DNA of 47,916 nucleotides from Streptomyces globisporus (GCF_003501885.1 NZ_QWFA01000030.1:1-47916), one strand, 5' to 3'; numbered from the stretch's first letter, positions 8,964 to 17,001 are shown. Notes: generated by a model from the sequence alone, not told the origin. Translations and numbers: made by a program.

Positions 8964-9680
8964 TCAGGCCGTCTTCTTCAGGGAGGTGAGGTGGGCGAAG
9001 ACCACCACGTTCGCCGAGTAGCCCGCCTTCTCGTCGAAGCGACCCCCGCAGGTCAGCAGTCGCAGTTCGGGCCGCCCGGTCTCCCCGTACACCTTGTCAT
9101 CGGGGAACTTGTCCTTCGTGTACGTCTTCACCGCATCCACCGTGAACACTGCGGTCTTGCGGTCCGCGCGCACCACGTTGACCTTGTCGCCCCGGCGCAG
9201 CGCGTTGAGATTGAGGAAGACGGCAGGGCCCGTCCTGGTGTCGCGGTGGCCCACGAGGAGGGCCGTTCCGTCCTCACCGGGTGAGGGCCCCTTCTCGTAC
9301 CAGCCCGTCAGCTTGGGCTTGCTCAACGGCGGGGCTCCGAGCCGGCCCTTCGCATCGAGACCGAGCCCGGTGACCGCCGACTCGATGTAGATGGCCGGGA
9401 TGGCGACCTTCAGCGGCCGTGAGGGCACCAGAGGCGCGTGCGAGGCGGGCACGCGCTGATCCGGTTCGTGCGGGGCCCGCCGGAACGGCTCCCGCCCGCC
9501 GCCCGCGGAGTCACCGCCGTCGGCGGCGGCCGGCACCGTGTCCTCGGACGAGTCCGAGGACACCCAGACGATGCCGGCCACCAGGGAGAACGTCACGCTC
9601 AGCGTCATCGTGAGACGGCACGCGCGCGTCGGCCCTCGTCGTCGCCCTCGGCAGCGAGAGCTACGCCTCACCACGAGCAC
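8964..9680 (-). CDS. Class F sortase
   Basis: About 238 residues. An N-terminal membrane segment (LTMTLSVTFSLVAGIVWVSS, about 23-42) and a low-complexity linker precede the sortase domain (about 85-235): KVAIPAIYIESAVTGLGLD, the catalytic His in ALLVGHRDTRTGPAVF, and the catalytic Cys in LRLLTCGGRFD, followed by GYSANVVVFAHL. The LLTCGGRFD context is the actinobacterial class F form. The start is uncertain: GTG 9680, 9674 and 9671 are all in frame with a stop just upstream, and no strong ribosome site is visible. It overlaps the anchor-encoding frame of the upstream secreted-protein gene and is probably translationally coupled to it. It is presumably cell-surface and transpeptidase-like; its substrate is not identifiable. 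Confidence 0.85.
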   Translation of the reverse strand: MLVVRRSSRCRGRRRGPTRACRLTMTLSVTFSLVAGIVWVSSDSSEDTVPAAADGGDSAGGGREPFRRAPHEPDQRVPASHAPLVPSRPLKVAIPAIYIESAVTGLGLDAKGRLGAPPLSKPKLTGWYEKGPSPGEDGTALLVGHRDTRTGPAVFLNLNALRRGDKVNVVRADRKTAVFTVDAVKTYTKDKFPDDKVYGETGRPELRLLTCGGRFDEKAGYSANVVVFAHLTSLKKTA

Positions 9681-9707
9681 GGCGACGTGCGGACCGGCGC
9701 ATCATGA

Positions 9708-10289
9708 TCAGACCCGCGGCGCCCGCCGCACCAGCAGCCAGTACGGCACACCGGCGGTTGTGGCGTTGGAGTCGCTGTCGGAGCTGACGGGCTCCATGTC
9801 CGGGACACCACCGCCGCCCGCGGGGACACCGCCGATGGGCTGCTGCGGCTTGTGGGGCTTGCTGCCGTGGTTACCGCGGTCGCACTCGACCTTGAAGCTC
9901 CGCTGCTTCGGGCCCGCGGGGACGACCCACACCAGCTGGTAGGTGCCCTCCGGGAGCAGGTACGCCTCGCTGCGCGCACTGCCGTTGATGAGCGGGAGCC
10001 TGTCCATCAGGGTGGTGCCCGGCGGCACTGTCGGAGGCTGCTCGGTGATCGTCCAGGGCACGGAGGGGAACGACTCGAAGTTGCTCGCCGACAGCACGAA
10101 CTTGCAGACCTCGACCCCGTCGCGGTTCGAGTGCCAGCTGACCGAGCGGATGTCGATGTTGCCGCTGTCGCCGGGAGCGGCGTGGGCGGCGGGCGCTCCG
10201 GCCAGGGAGGCGCCGGCGATCGCGACGGCGACGGCGACCTTGGCCCCCGTACGGGCACTGCGGGGGCGGACGGAACTGGAGATGCGCAT
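9708..10289 (-). CDS. Secreted protein with frameshifted C-terminal membrane anchor
   Basis: 193 residues as read. AAGGAG precedes ATG 10289. An N-terminal signal peptide has a hydrophobic core VAVAVAIAGASLAGAP and a cleavage site AHA near residue 37. The mature part contains VEVCKFVLSASNFESFPSVPWTI and GTYQLVWVVPAGPKQRSFKVEC, probably a beta-sandwich with one disulfide pair, then a Gly/Pro-rich linker. The frame ends abruptly as VPYWLLVRRAPRV. In the neighbouring frame, starting at about 9748, the DNA encodes AVLAAGAAGAAGLIMM followed by RRSARRRARGEA and a stop at 9661. That is a classical transmembrane helix plus basic tail, so a one-base loss near 9748 seems to have removed the anchor. The sortase gene follows directly. 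No LPxTG or LAxTG motif is seen. Confidence 0.75.
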   Translation of the reverse strand: MRISSSVRPRSARTGAKVAVAVAIAGASLAGAPAAHAAPGDSGNIDIRSVSWHSNRDGVEVCKFVLSASNFESFPSVPWTITEQPPTVPPGTTLMDRLPLINGSARSEAYLLPEGTYQLVWVVPAGPKQRSFKVECDRGNHGSKPHKPQQPIGGVPAGGGGVPDMEPVSSDSDSNATTAGVPYWLLVRRAPRV

Positions 10290-10728
10290 GAAGGCTCCTT
10301 CAAGCCGAGATGATTGTCGTACTGATCACCTGATCGCATAAGAAGTGCCATAAAATCCATGAAAAGTCTGATACGACACGGGCATATGACGAACGTGCCC
10401 TGATCGGCCGACAGCGCCTGGGTGGAGTCCAACGCACGGACCGGGTGGAGCGGACGGCCCCAGCTTCGGACCAGGCCGGGCTCGTCATCCGGGCGCCGGC
10501 AAGAAGATTCCACTCACCGAGACGTGCGCGACTCACCCGGTTCCACCTCGGCCTGGATGAGGCCCGTGGCGTACGTCGTCACACGCGGGCTCCGTCGGCC
10601 CCGCCGAGCTGCTCTGCGTTCGGGGCGGCGGCGGGTTCCTCTGCGTACGGACCGGGTGGCTTGGACGCTGCGCGAGAGGGTATGCGGGTTGGCGGCCACG
10701 GAGTGTGGCCGACGGGAACGGGGGGCTC
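10290..10728. other. Intergenic spacer between divergent genes, no gene seen
   Basis: About 440 bases between the secreted-protein gene and the anti-sigma-type gene. Bases 10290-10400 are markedly AT-richer than the surroundings and presumably hold the leftward promoter. A dyad around TGATCACCTGATC (10324-10336) is visible there. The GC-rich remainder has open frames but none with family character or a convincing start. Confidence 0.4.
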
Positions 10729-11223
10729 ATGTCACTGGTGAAGACTTACGCGGGTGCAGACCGGAAATGGCTGGAGGAGGTCACCACGGCCACCATGCGG
10801 AGCAGCGCGGCGTACGAGATGACCTCGGGTGACATAGGCCGGGCTCGCGGCTTCGTACGGGAGTTCCTGGCAACGGGCCAGTCACTGCACGCCTGGACGG
10901 TCTCCGGGCGGGCGACGGACATCGCGCAGCTGGTGGTCAGTGAGCTCGCCACGAACGTGTGCAAGTACGCTCCGGGTCCGTGCCTGCTCGACGTCGAATC
11001 CGACGGCACCATGCTGAGCATCACGATGTGGGACTCCGGCGCAGTCCTTCCCTCCCCTTCGCCCGCCGACCCGACCCGGGTCGGACAGCACGGCCTGGAG
11101 CTCGTTCTCGCGGTCTGCCAGAGCTTCGAGCTCCGCCGCGAAGCCGTCGGCAAACGCGTGTCCGTACAGATAGCCCTGCAGGACAGCGCCGACCGGCCCC
11201 CTTCGGACCGGACTGCTCGGTAG
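10729..11223 (+). CDS. SpoIIAB/RsbW-like ATP-binding regulatory protein
   Basis: 164 residues from ATG 10729. It carries a compact GHKL ATPase fold: ARGFVREFLATG, the N-box QLVVSELATNVCKYA (conserved Glu and Asn), the G1 box TMWDSGA and the G2-like GQHGLELVLAVCQSFELR. This is the stand-alone HATPase_c_2 form common in Streptomyces. In characterised relatives it binds sigma factors or phosphorylates STAS anti-anti-sigma proteins. The 30-residue N-terminal extension has no recognised motif. A STAS-like C-terminal fragment lies about 110 bases downstream and may be a lost partner. Confidence 0.85.
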   Translation: MSLVKTYAGADRKWLEEVTTATMRSSAAYEMTSGDIGRARGFVREFLATGQSLHAWTVSGRATDIAQLVVSELATNVCKYAPGPCLLDVESDGTMLSITMWDSGAVLPSPSPADPTRVGQHGLELVLAVCQSFELRREAVGKRVSVQIALQDSADRPPSDRTAR

Positions 11224-11332
11224 GCACTCCTCGGACCTCGACCGGCGGCGAACCCCGACGCAGGTCACCCGCCACATCGGCTTTGAATGATCAGCGCTGC
11301 AGGGCGGAGACCGCGGTAGCCCTCGTCGGCAC

Positions 11333-11434
11333 GTAGCCGCCCCCTCCGAGACCATCGAACGCCTCCTCGCCGTCGTCGGCGCAGACGCCGTCCTCCGCGT
11401 CTGCCCCACCGTCGACCAGGACCGGAACGCGTGA
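11333..11434 (+). pseudogene. Possible C-terminal fragment of a STAS anti-sigma antagonist
   Basis: The plus frame reads VAAPSETIERLLAVVGADAV then LRVCPTVDQDRNA and stop. This resembles the last helix and strand of STAS-domain anti-anti-sigma proteins, which often end in LxxTGxDxVLxVxPTV. It is preceded by a stop at 11287-11289 and has no start codon, so only a fragment remains. The rest of 11224-11614 shows no other supportable gene. Confidence 0.3.
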
Positions 11435-11614
11435 TCCACCACCGACAGCTGCTGCGGCGGGGCGCCATGCAACCCGAGAACAGCGAGCGGAGGGGCGCCC
11501 ATCCAGGGCCACGGTGACCGATCCAGCCAGGCCTGCGGGCGTCCCGGGCCCACAGCCTCGGGACGCACGCAAGGTGAGTTGCCCGCGCCTCGGGAGGAAG
11601 GTGCTGTCCGCGCC

Positions 11615-12751
11615 TCAGGAGGAGGGTGCGAGTTCCGTCAACAGCTGGCGGGCCTCCAGCAGTAGCTCGCCCCCGACGGCCGACGCCGATGGTGCCTGAC
11701 GGTGGAAGGCGTCGGTGAGTGACTCGATGGCGCTCCAGGCCTCCCGGAACGCCGCGTCGCGGCGTTCGCGCAGCTCGTCGGTTCCGGAGCCGGAGAGCAA
11801 CGCCCTCTCGACGGCACAGATGTGACGTGCTTGGTCCAGCACACCGGACAGCAGCCGGAAGAAGTCCGGCGACGGCGGGACGAGTTCTCTGTCGTCTCTC
11901 AGCCCCTTGAGGGTGCGAGTGAGAGCCAGGACGCGGGTGCAGACGCGTCCCCAGCGGGTGTCCTCGGCGAGCGCCGGAGGTTTCGGGCCCGTGCGGCGCA
12001 GCCGGCCTCCCGGGTTCCACCGCGACCCCTCCATGGCCCAGCGCCGGGCCTCGCTCACGTTCTGCAGCGAAACCCAGAGGTTCCCGGCTGCGTGATGCCA
12101 GTCCTCCGACTTCTCCCACCCGTCCTCGGTGCCCAGCCCGTCCGCCATGGCGCCGAGCACATCCGACGTCTCCCGCACGAGACGGACGAGGCGGTCACGC
12201 ACACTGCGCAGGTGAACGGGCGGAAGAACGAACGCGTTGACCACAAGACCGATGACCGCGCCGATCAGCGTCTCCAGTAGCCGGTGTCCCACCGTGGACG
12301 TGCTGGACACCCCACCGGTGATGACGAAGAGCGCTGTCGTGGCTCCGTAGATGCCCTGGCTTCCGAAGCGCCGGTAGTTTCCGAGCAGCATCATGAACGG
12401 CAGGGTGAGCAGCATGGCGGTCATGGTTCTGTCATGGGTGAAGGCCATCGCGGCGGACGCCCACAGAGTGCCGAGGGCGATGATGGCGAACTGCTGGACT
12501 CCGGTGCGTACCGACTGGTAGACCGTGCTGCCGACCATCGCGATCGCCGTCCACGGAGCCAGCAGGGCCATGGGCGCCTGGAACCACCACCCGCTCACCG
12601 CCCAGGCGGCGATCGCCGCCGCCGCTGCCTTCAGCGACTGGACGAGCGTGTCCCGCTCCGGCCCCGCCTCCACCAACGCGTCACGAGCGGACCGGCGCAC
12701 CTCCGCCCACTCCTGAACCACCCACCGCCAAGCGGCCATCCACCACGCCAC
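11615..12751 (-). CDS. FUSC / aromatic-acid-exporter-like membrane protein
   Basis: 378 residues from GTG 12751, with AAGGGG six bases upstream; an in-frame start at 12835 lacks such a site. About six membrane helices span residues 40-185 (AAAAAIAAWAVSGWW, MALLAPWTAIAMVGSTVYQSVRTG, ATTALFVITGG, LLETLIGAVIGLVVNAFVLPP). The block TAIAMVGSTVYQSVRTGVQQ is typical of the FUSC/ArAE half-transporter. The C-terminal 190 residues are soluble and helical. Family members are thought to export aromatic acids or similar organic anions by proton exchange; the substrate here is unknown. It stands alone between regulators. Confidence 0.82.
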   Translation of the reverse strand: MAWWMAAWRWVVQEWAEVRRSARDALVEAGPERDTLVQSLKAAAAAIAAWAVSGWWFQAPMALLAPWTAIAMVGSTVYQSVRTGVQQFAIIALGTLWASAAMAFTHDRTMTAMLLTLPFMMLLGNYRRFGSQGIYGATTALFVITGGVSSTSTVGHRLLETLIGAVIGLVVNAFVLPPVHLRSVRDRLVRLVRETSDVLGAMADGLGTEDGWEKSEDWHHAAGNLWVSLQNVSEARRWAMEGSRWNPGGRLRRTGPKPPALAEDTRWGRVCTRVLALTRTLKGLRDDRELVPPSPDFFRLLSGVLDQARHICAVERALLSGSGTDELRERRDAAFREAWSAIESLTDAFHRQAPSASAVGGELLLEARQLLTELAPSS

Positions 12752-13292
12752 GCCGTTCCCCTTAGAACGTTGTCGCTGCAACTGCCGCACCTCCAGTGCC
12801 CGGTTCGTAGCCGCGCAAAGTGCCATTCTGCTCACCCGGCCGCCATGCGTCGTACTGGGGACGCGGCAGGGTGGGTGTCATCGGCGTGCCGTAGTCGCTG
12901 ATGGATGGGGAGAGGCGGATGAGGTCGGTTGCGCGACGGTCCGGACAAGCCGCCCAAAGGCGGCACGGCTTCGGCGCGCTCGGGTGGAGCTCAAAGGCGC
13001 GGGAGGTTGCTGCGTGTGCAGAGCGGACACGTCAGCGTGCGTGACGCAGGAGGCCTCCATCGCCCCTTGCGCGGAAAGGGCAACGCGCGTGACGGTGTCG
13101 TCGTACCACGTCAGGAGGGGGCAGTCGTCCGCGAACGCACGGATCGTCACGGCGCTCTGTCCGTCCTGCTCGCCGCGCCGGCCGTGGTGGTGGGGTTGGG
13201 CCGGTAGCCCCGGGCCCACGGGGTACGGACACGAGTACGGGGCCTCCGGTCCGCCGAGCGGAGGCCCCGTACGTCAGGAGAGCGCCGCGGTG
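12752..13292. other. 540-base spacer, no supported gene apart from a terminator
   Basis: Frames are open on both strands, for example minus 12878-13219 containing VTIRAFADDCPLLTWYDDTV, and a plus frame opposite it. Neither has a recognisable family or a clear ribosome site, and they are mutually exclusive. The right end holds the terminator at 13235-13272. Confidence 0.35.
13235..13272 (-). terminator. Intrinsic terminator of the D-Ala-D-Ala carboxypeptidase gene
   Basis: A perfect 14-base stem, GTACGGGGCCTCCG (13235-13248) pairing with CGGAGGCCCCGTAC (13259-13272), encloses a 10-base loop, 20 bases after the stop codon. Confidence 0.85.
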
Positions 13293-14072
13293 TCAGATGC
13301 CGCAGCTGGGCGCGGACCAGAAGCGGCCGCTGCCCCCGGCGACGTGGGTGTGGTCGTTGTGGCCCGGGTAGCCCGGGCCGAGGATCTCGGTGAAGCCGTG
13401 GTTGCGGGCCGCCCGGGCAAGGGCGCAGAAGCCCTGGGATCCCGCTCCGAGGTCCGCCGCGTGGCCGTACATGTGGCGGCTGTTGGCGGCGCCGCCGACG
13501 GCGCTGTTGCAGGACACGCTGCGGAACCCGCCGTTGACGGTGATCGGCCGGTCGCCCATGGCGTGCCGCATGGCCTGGAGCTTCCACATGGTGACCAGGG
13601 CGTTGGCGCGGGCGGTGGCAGCGCTGACCTTGCCCCCGGACCAGTCGGAGTTGCAGCGGTTCAGCTCGGCGTACGTGAAGTTGACCGGGGTGCAGTCGTT
13701 GTCCTGCAGCTGGTAGATCTTGTTGAAGGTCGCGGGGCCGGCGATGCCGTCGGCGGCGAGGCCGTACGCGGCCTGGAAGCGCGTCACGGCCGCCTTCGTG
13801 GCCGGGCCGAACGCCCCGTCGATGGCGATCTGGTTGCCGGTGCCCGGGTAGCCCGCGACCCGGATCTGGAGCTGCCGTACCGCTTCACCGCTGGAGCCCT
13901 CCCGGAGGGTTCCGCTCCAGGTGTAACAGGCGTCGGCCGTACCGACGTCCCCGGCCGACGCGGCACCGGGGGCCGGGGCGGCGGACGGGCTCGCGGAGGC
14001 GGTGGTGCCGCCGAACGCCAGGGCCGCGCCGGCGAGGGCGGTCAGGAGGAATCCGATGGGGCGTGATCGCAT
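13293..14072 (-). CDS. Secreted zinc D-Ala-D-Ala carboxypeptidase with peptidoglycan-binding domain
   Basis: 259 residues. A signal peptide (MRSRPIGFLLTALAGAALAF, cleavage after an Ala-Ser-Ala region) is followed by a PG_binding_1 domain (about 60-118: EAVRQLQIRVAGYPG, IDGAFGPATKAAVTRFQAAYGL). A Peptidase_M15 domain (about 125-258) comes next. Its zinc ligands are in SRHMYGHAADLG (His and Asp) and DHTHVAGGSG (His). The arrangement matches the classical Streptomyces albus G Zn DD-carboxypeptidase. It trims the terminal D-Ala of peptidoglycan stem peptides outside the cell. GAGGTG lies upstream of the ATG. It is monocistronic, with a strong terminator downstream. Confidence 0.92.
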   Translation of the reverse strand: MRSRPIGFLLTALAGAALAFGGTTASASPSAAPAPGAASAGDVGTADACYTWSGTLREGSSGEAVRQLQIRVAGYPGTGNQIAIDGAFGPATKAAVTRFQAAYGLAADGIAGPATFNKIYQLQDNDCTPVNFTYAELNRCNSDWSGGKVSAATARANALVTMWKLQAMRHAMGDRPITVNGGFRSVSCNSAVGGAANSRHMYGHAADLGAGSQGFCALARAARNHGFTEILGPGYPGHNDHTHVAGGSGRFWSAPSCGI

Positions 14073-14199
14073 GGGGGTTGCACCTCATTGTCGTCAGCGT
14101 TCCACAGGGGATTCCGAGCCTCGGGCGCGGGCGGTTGAGTGTCAAGGTCATGTCAACATGCTGCCAAGCCCGACGTGCTGGCCGGGGCGTGGCGCCGGA

Positions 14200-14724
14200 T
14201 CAGCCCGCCGTTTCGCCCCAGCCCAGCGGATGCGGCCCCGGGCTCTCGTCCGGCAGCCGCGCGGGCCGTTCGCCGCCCGCGCTGTTGAAGTCCGTCAGCG
14301 CACTGATCAACGCCGTCCGCTGGTGCGGGGAGAGACGCTGGACGATCGAGGCGATCTCCTCGCGCCGGCGCGAGGTGACGTTCTCCACCGTGCGACGCCC
14401 CTCCGCGGTCAGCCGGAGCAGGGTTTCGCGGCGGTTGCCCGGGTTGGTCTGCCGGTCGGCGAGTCCCGCGGTGATCAGCCGGTCGATCATGCGCATCGCC
14501 GTGGACGGGGCAACGCCCAGCAGCTCCGCCAGCGTGACGAGTTTGGTGTCCCCCCGGGAGGAGAGCACGACCAGCATCCGGAACTGGGGGAGGGTCACGC
14601 GCTCCTCCACCTCCGCCAGGGAGCGCGCGGAGACCGCGACCAGCAGCCGGGAAGCCGTCAGCACCGCCTCGGTCACCGCGTCCACATCGTCCATGCGCCC
14701 CGCCGGAGCGGCTTTCCTGCCCAT
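14200..14724 (-). CDS. MarR-family transcriptional regulator
   Basis: 174 residues. Residues about 18-150 form the MarR winged helix: LPQFRMLVVLSSRGDTKLVTLAELLGVAPSTAMRMIDRL is the recognition region, and TNPGNRRETLLRLTAEGRRTVENV is the beta-wing. The start ATG has AAAGGTG seven bases upstream. It lies 87 bases downstream of the PP2C phosphatase gene on the same strand and may be co-transcribed. The ligand and target are unknown. The last 25 residues are Pro/Gly-rich and probably disordered. Confidence 0.88.
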   Translation of the reverse strand: MGRKAAPAGRMDDVDAVTEAVLTASRLLVAVSARSLAEVEERVTLPQFRMLVVLSSRGDTKLVTLAELLGVAPSTAMRMIDRLITAGLADRQTNPGNRRETLLRLTAEGRRTVENVTSRRREEIASIVQRLSPHQRTALISALTDFNSAGGERPARLPDESPGPHPLGWGETAG

Positions 14725-14811
14725 GACACCTTTTTATCCTGCGTACGTCGTGGCCGGTGCACCGCGTCCCGTGTCCGCGGGGCCGTGGCCGGTGCCCGCG
14801 CGGCGTCACCG

Positions 14812-15870
14812 TCACCGGTAGCGCAGCAGCAGCATCGCCGCGTCGTCGTGCGAGGGGCCTTCGGCGTGCCGCGTGACGTCCTCGCGGAGTGCTGCGAGAG
14901 CCTGCCCGGCGTTGGCGTCGCCGAGCAGCCCGGCCCGTTCCCGCAAGGGGTAGAAGACCCCCTCGGCGTCACGCGCTTCGGTGACTCCGTCGGTGTAGAG
15001 CAGCAGTTGGTCGCCCGGTGCGAACCTGGACCGGTGGGGCCGGGGAGGCTCCCCGCCATGGATGCCCAGGCCCAGCGGAAGGGCGTATGCGGGTGGGTGG
15101 GGGAGGTCGGTGGAGCCGTCGGCGCGGACGATCATGGGTGGGGGGTGTCCGCAGTTCAGGAGGACGGCGATCCGCTCGTCGGTGTGGATCTCGGCGAGGA
15201 CGGCCGTCACGAACTTCTCCCCGTCCGCCTCGCGGGCCACGGTGCGCTCCAGCCTGGCGGCGAGTGCGGTCAGATCCGGCTCGTCGTGCGCCGCCTCCCG
15301 GAACACCCCCAGAACGGAGGCCGCCGTCGCCACCGCGGCGAGTCCCTTGCCCTGCACGTCCCCGACGATGACGCGAACCCCGTAGGGCGACGCCACCACC
15401 TCGTACAGGTCGCCGCCGATCCGCGACTCCGCGACCGCGGACGTGTAGGAGACCGCGGCCGCCAGCTCGCCGACATGCCGGGGCACGGGACGCAGCAGCA
15501 CGCTCTGGGCCGCCTCGGCGACCGAGCGCACGCCGGCCAGTTCCACCTCGCGCCGCATCCGGGAGCCCGCGGCCAGTGCGCCGGCCAGGGTGACTCCGGC
15601 GACCGAGGCCATGGCCGTCCAGCCCCGCCGGGTGTCGAAGAGTCCGTCGTACACGCCCAGGCCGGCGCAGAGCAGCAGGGCCACGCCGCCGATGAGAGCG
15701 GTACGCCTCCACGTGCCGATCAGCCCGGCGAAGGCGGGGCCGAGGGAGACCAGCGGGAGGAATCCCCCCTCGGGGCCCGCCGCCAGGTCCGTTCCGGCGA
15801 CGACCGTCATCACCACGATCGGCAGCCAGGACAGCACTGCTCCGCCGTCCCCTCGCTTCCCAGTGGCCAC
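14812..15870 (-). CDS. Membrane-bound PP2C (SpoIIE-type) serine/threonine phosphatase
   Basis: 352 residues from GTG 15870, with AGGAG five bases upstream; the longer frame from TTG 15939 lacks such a site. Residues about 10-105 hold three or four membrane helices (LPIVVMTVVAG, LIGGVALLLCAGLGVYDGLF, MASVAGVTLAGALAAG). The SpoIIE domain (about 135-350) has SRIGGDLYEV, VIVGDVQGKG, GHPPPMIV, LLLYTDGVTEARD and HDDAAMLLLR, the metal-binding Asp/Gly motifs of PPM phosphatases. Such proteins usually dephosphorylate STAS anti-anti-sigma factors and so release alternative sigma factors. No sensor domain other than the membrane part is present. Confidence 0.88.
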   Translation of the reverse strand: MATGKRGDGGAVLSWLPIVVMTVVAGTDLAAGPEGGFLPLVSLGPAFAGLIGTWRRTALIGGVALLLCAGLGVYDGLFDTRRGWTAMASVAGVTLAGALAAGSRMRREVELAGVRSVAEAAQSVLLRPVPRHVGELAAAVSYTSAVAESRIGGDLYEVVASPYGVRVIVGDVQGKGLAAVATAASVLGVFREAAHDEPDLTALAARLERTVAREADGEKFVTAVLAEIHTDERIAVLLNCGHPPPMIVRADGSTDLPHPPAYALPLGLGIHGGEPPRPHRSRFAPGDQLLLYTDGVTEARDAEGVFYPLRERAGLLGDANAGQALAALREDVTRHAEGPSHDDAAMLLLRYR

Positions 15871-15925
15871 GGTGCTCCTAGCAGACGGACGTCCTCCGGC
15901 AGGCCGCCTTCCCCGGCGATCCAGC

Positions 15926-15956
15926 TTTAGACTATGCAAAGATTGTCCATGCTAAA
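15926..15956. promoter_or_regulatory. AT-rich imperfect dyad between divergent genes
   Basis: TTTAG (15926-15930) and CTAAA (15952-15956) bracket an AT-rich stretch that also has inner ATG/CAT pairing. It lies between the divergent PP2C and reductase genes and may be an operator or divergent promoter. Confidence 0.35.
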
Positions 15957-16016
15957 GGTTGGCCCAGGTCTCCGTTACGCAATCGGTTGCCCTGCACGGC
16001 GCGAGGAGGCGGCTCG

Positions 16017-16520
16017 ATGACGCAGAAGCGGCACGGCGTTCGGCACCACCGTCCACCGCCGGGCGGTGGGCGGCGACGCCTCGCACGCCTCAGCGTCGTC
16101 CTCTTCCGGGTGGGTCTTGGACCGGTCCTGGGCCGCCGTCTGCTGCTTCTGCACCACACGGCCAGAACGGACGGCCGCCCCCGCCACACGGCGCTGGAGG
16201 TCATCGCGTACGACGCGGAACGCGGCTGCTGGATCCTGGCTTCCCCCGTTGACGCGCCGTGGTTTCTCGATCTCCTGGCCGCGCCCTTGACGACCGTCCA
16301 GGTCGGCAACCACCACTACGCCGTCACCGCCCACTTCCCGGACGCCGACGAAGCCGCCGAGATCGTGGCGCGGCACGTCACGGACGGGCCGCGCCGCGCG
16401 CGGCGCGGATGCCCCGCCGGGGGAATGGCCGAGAACGCCGACGCCCGGCCGCACAGCCGGACAGGGGATCCCCCCGCCCTCGTGCGCCTCGACGCCGCCC
16501 GGGGGCAGCATCTGCCCTGA
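16017..16520 (+). CDS. Deazaflavin (F420)-dependent nitroreductase-family protein
   Basis: 167 residues from ATG 16017, with GAGGAGG upstream. The core LGRRLLLLHHTARTDGRPRHTALEVIAYD then WILASPVDAPWFLDLLAAPL and VQVGNHHYAVTAHF follows the Ddn/DUF385 pattern. In this family a split beta-barrel binds F420, and the conserved TGR/TDGRPR and WxxNL-like positions contact the cofactor. Here WFLDLLA replaces the usual WyxNL. The end ALVRLDAARG fits the usual family C-terminus. It is divergent from the PP2C gene. The substrate is unknown; relatives reduce quinones or nitroaromatics. Confidence 0.75.
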   Translation: MTQKRHGVRHHRPPPGGGRRRLARLSVVLFRVGLGPVLGRRLLLLHHTARTDGRPRHTALEVIAYDAERGCWILASPVDAPWFLDLLAAPLTTVQVGNHHYAVTAHFPDADEAAEIVARHVTDGPRRARRGCPAGGMAENADARPHSRTGDPPALVRLDAARGQHLP

Positions 16521-16740
16521 CCAGGGCGAACACTCCATGGCTCCGCTGTTAGAGTCGGCCGTGCGCCGCACCCGATGCTGACCACATCGGCGTCATGCGG
16601 CTTATCAGCAGGGGGAAGTGCACGGGGGAGTCGAAGGCGCGCGCTGCGTGCCGTTTCCGGGGTGACGCCCGGTAATGCGCCGATGAACGCGGCGAGTTCT
16701 TCCGTGATCTGATCAGTCACAGGAAGGACGTGCTTTCGGC

Positions 16741-17001
16741 ATGACATCACCATCGGGGTCGACCTCCTCCAACGGCGAGGTGAAGACGCTCCCGTTCGCG
16801 GCGGGATTCGTGATATCGATCGGCACGGGTTATGTGTGCGGGGAGTTCTTCGGCTTTCCGTGGTGGCTGCGCCTGATCACTGTCGTTCTCATCGTCATGG
16901 CCCTGGAAGGCGCGAACCAGGCCGTGGGTCGCGCCCGCGCCAGAAAAAGGGCGCTGAGGGAACCCGGTTCAGAAGCAGATCAACGGTCGTCCCGTTCCTG
17001 A
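16741..17001 (+). CDS. Small two-helix membrane protein of unknown function
   Basis: 86 residues. Residues about 17-36 (LPFAAGFVISIGTGYVCGEF) and 41-60 (WWLRLITVVLIVMALEGANQ) are hydrophobic, and the tail is basic (RARARKRALRE). GGAAGG lies about 13 bases upstream of the ATG, a long spacing. I do not recognise a family. Its 3' end overlaps the end of the convergent DUF6980 gene by 22 bases. Confidence 0.55.
   Translation: MTSPSGSTSSNGEVKTLPFAAGFVISIGTGYVCGEFFGFPWWLRLITVVLIVMALEGANQAVGRARARKRALREPGSEADQRSSRS

Noticed and set aside
10300..10536. Minus frame of 78 codons upstream of the secreted-protein gene
   Set aside because: No start signal or family; it overlaps the AT-rich presumed promoter region.
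12878..13219. Possible small gene with VTIRAFADDCPLLTWYDDTV on the minus strand
   Set aside because: No recognised family, no clear ribosome site, and an equally open frame opposite. Left as unsupported spacer.
12984..14066. Plus-strand frame of 360 codons opposite the carboxypeptidase
   Set aside because: Antisense shadow; the minus frame carries signal peptide, PG-binding and M15 motifs.
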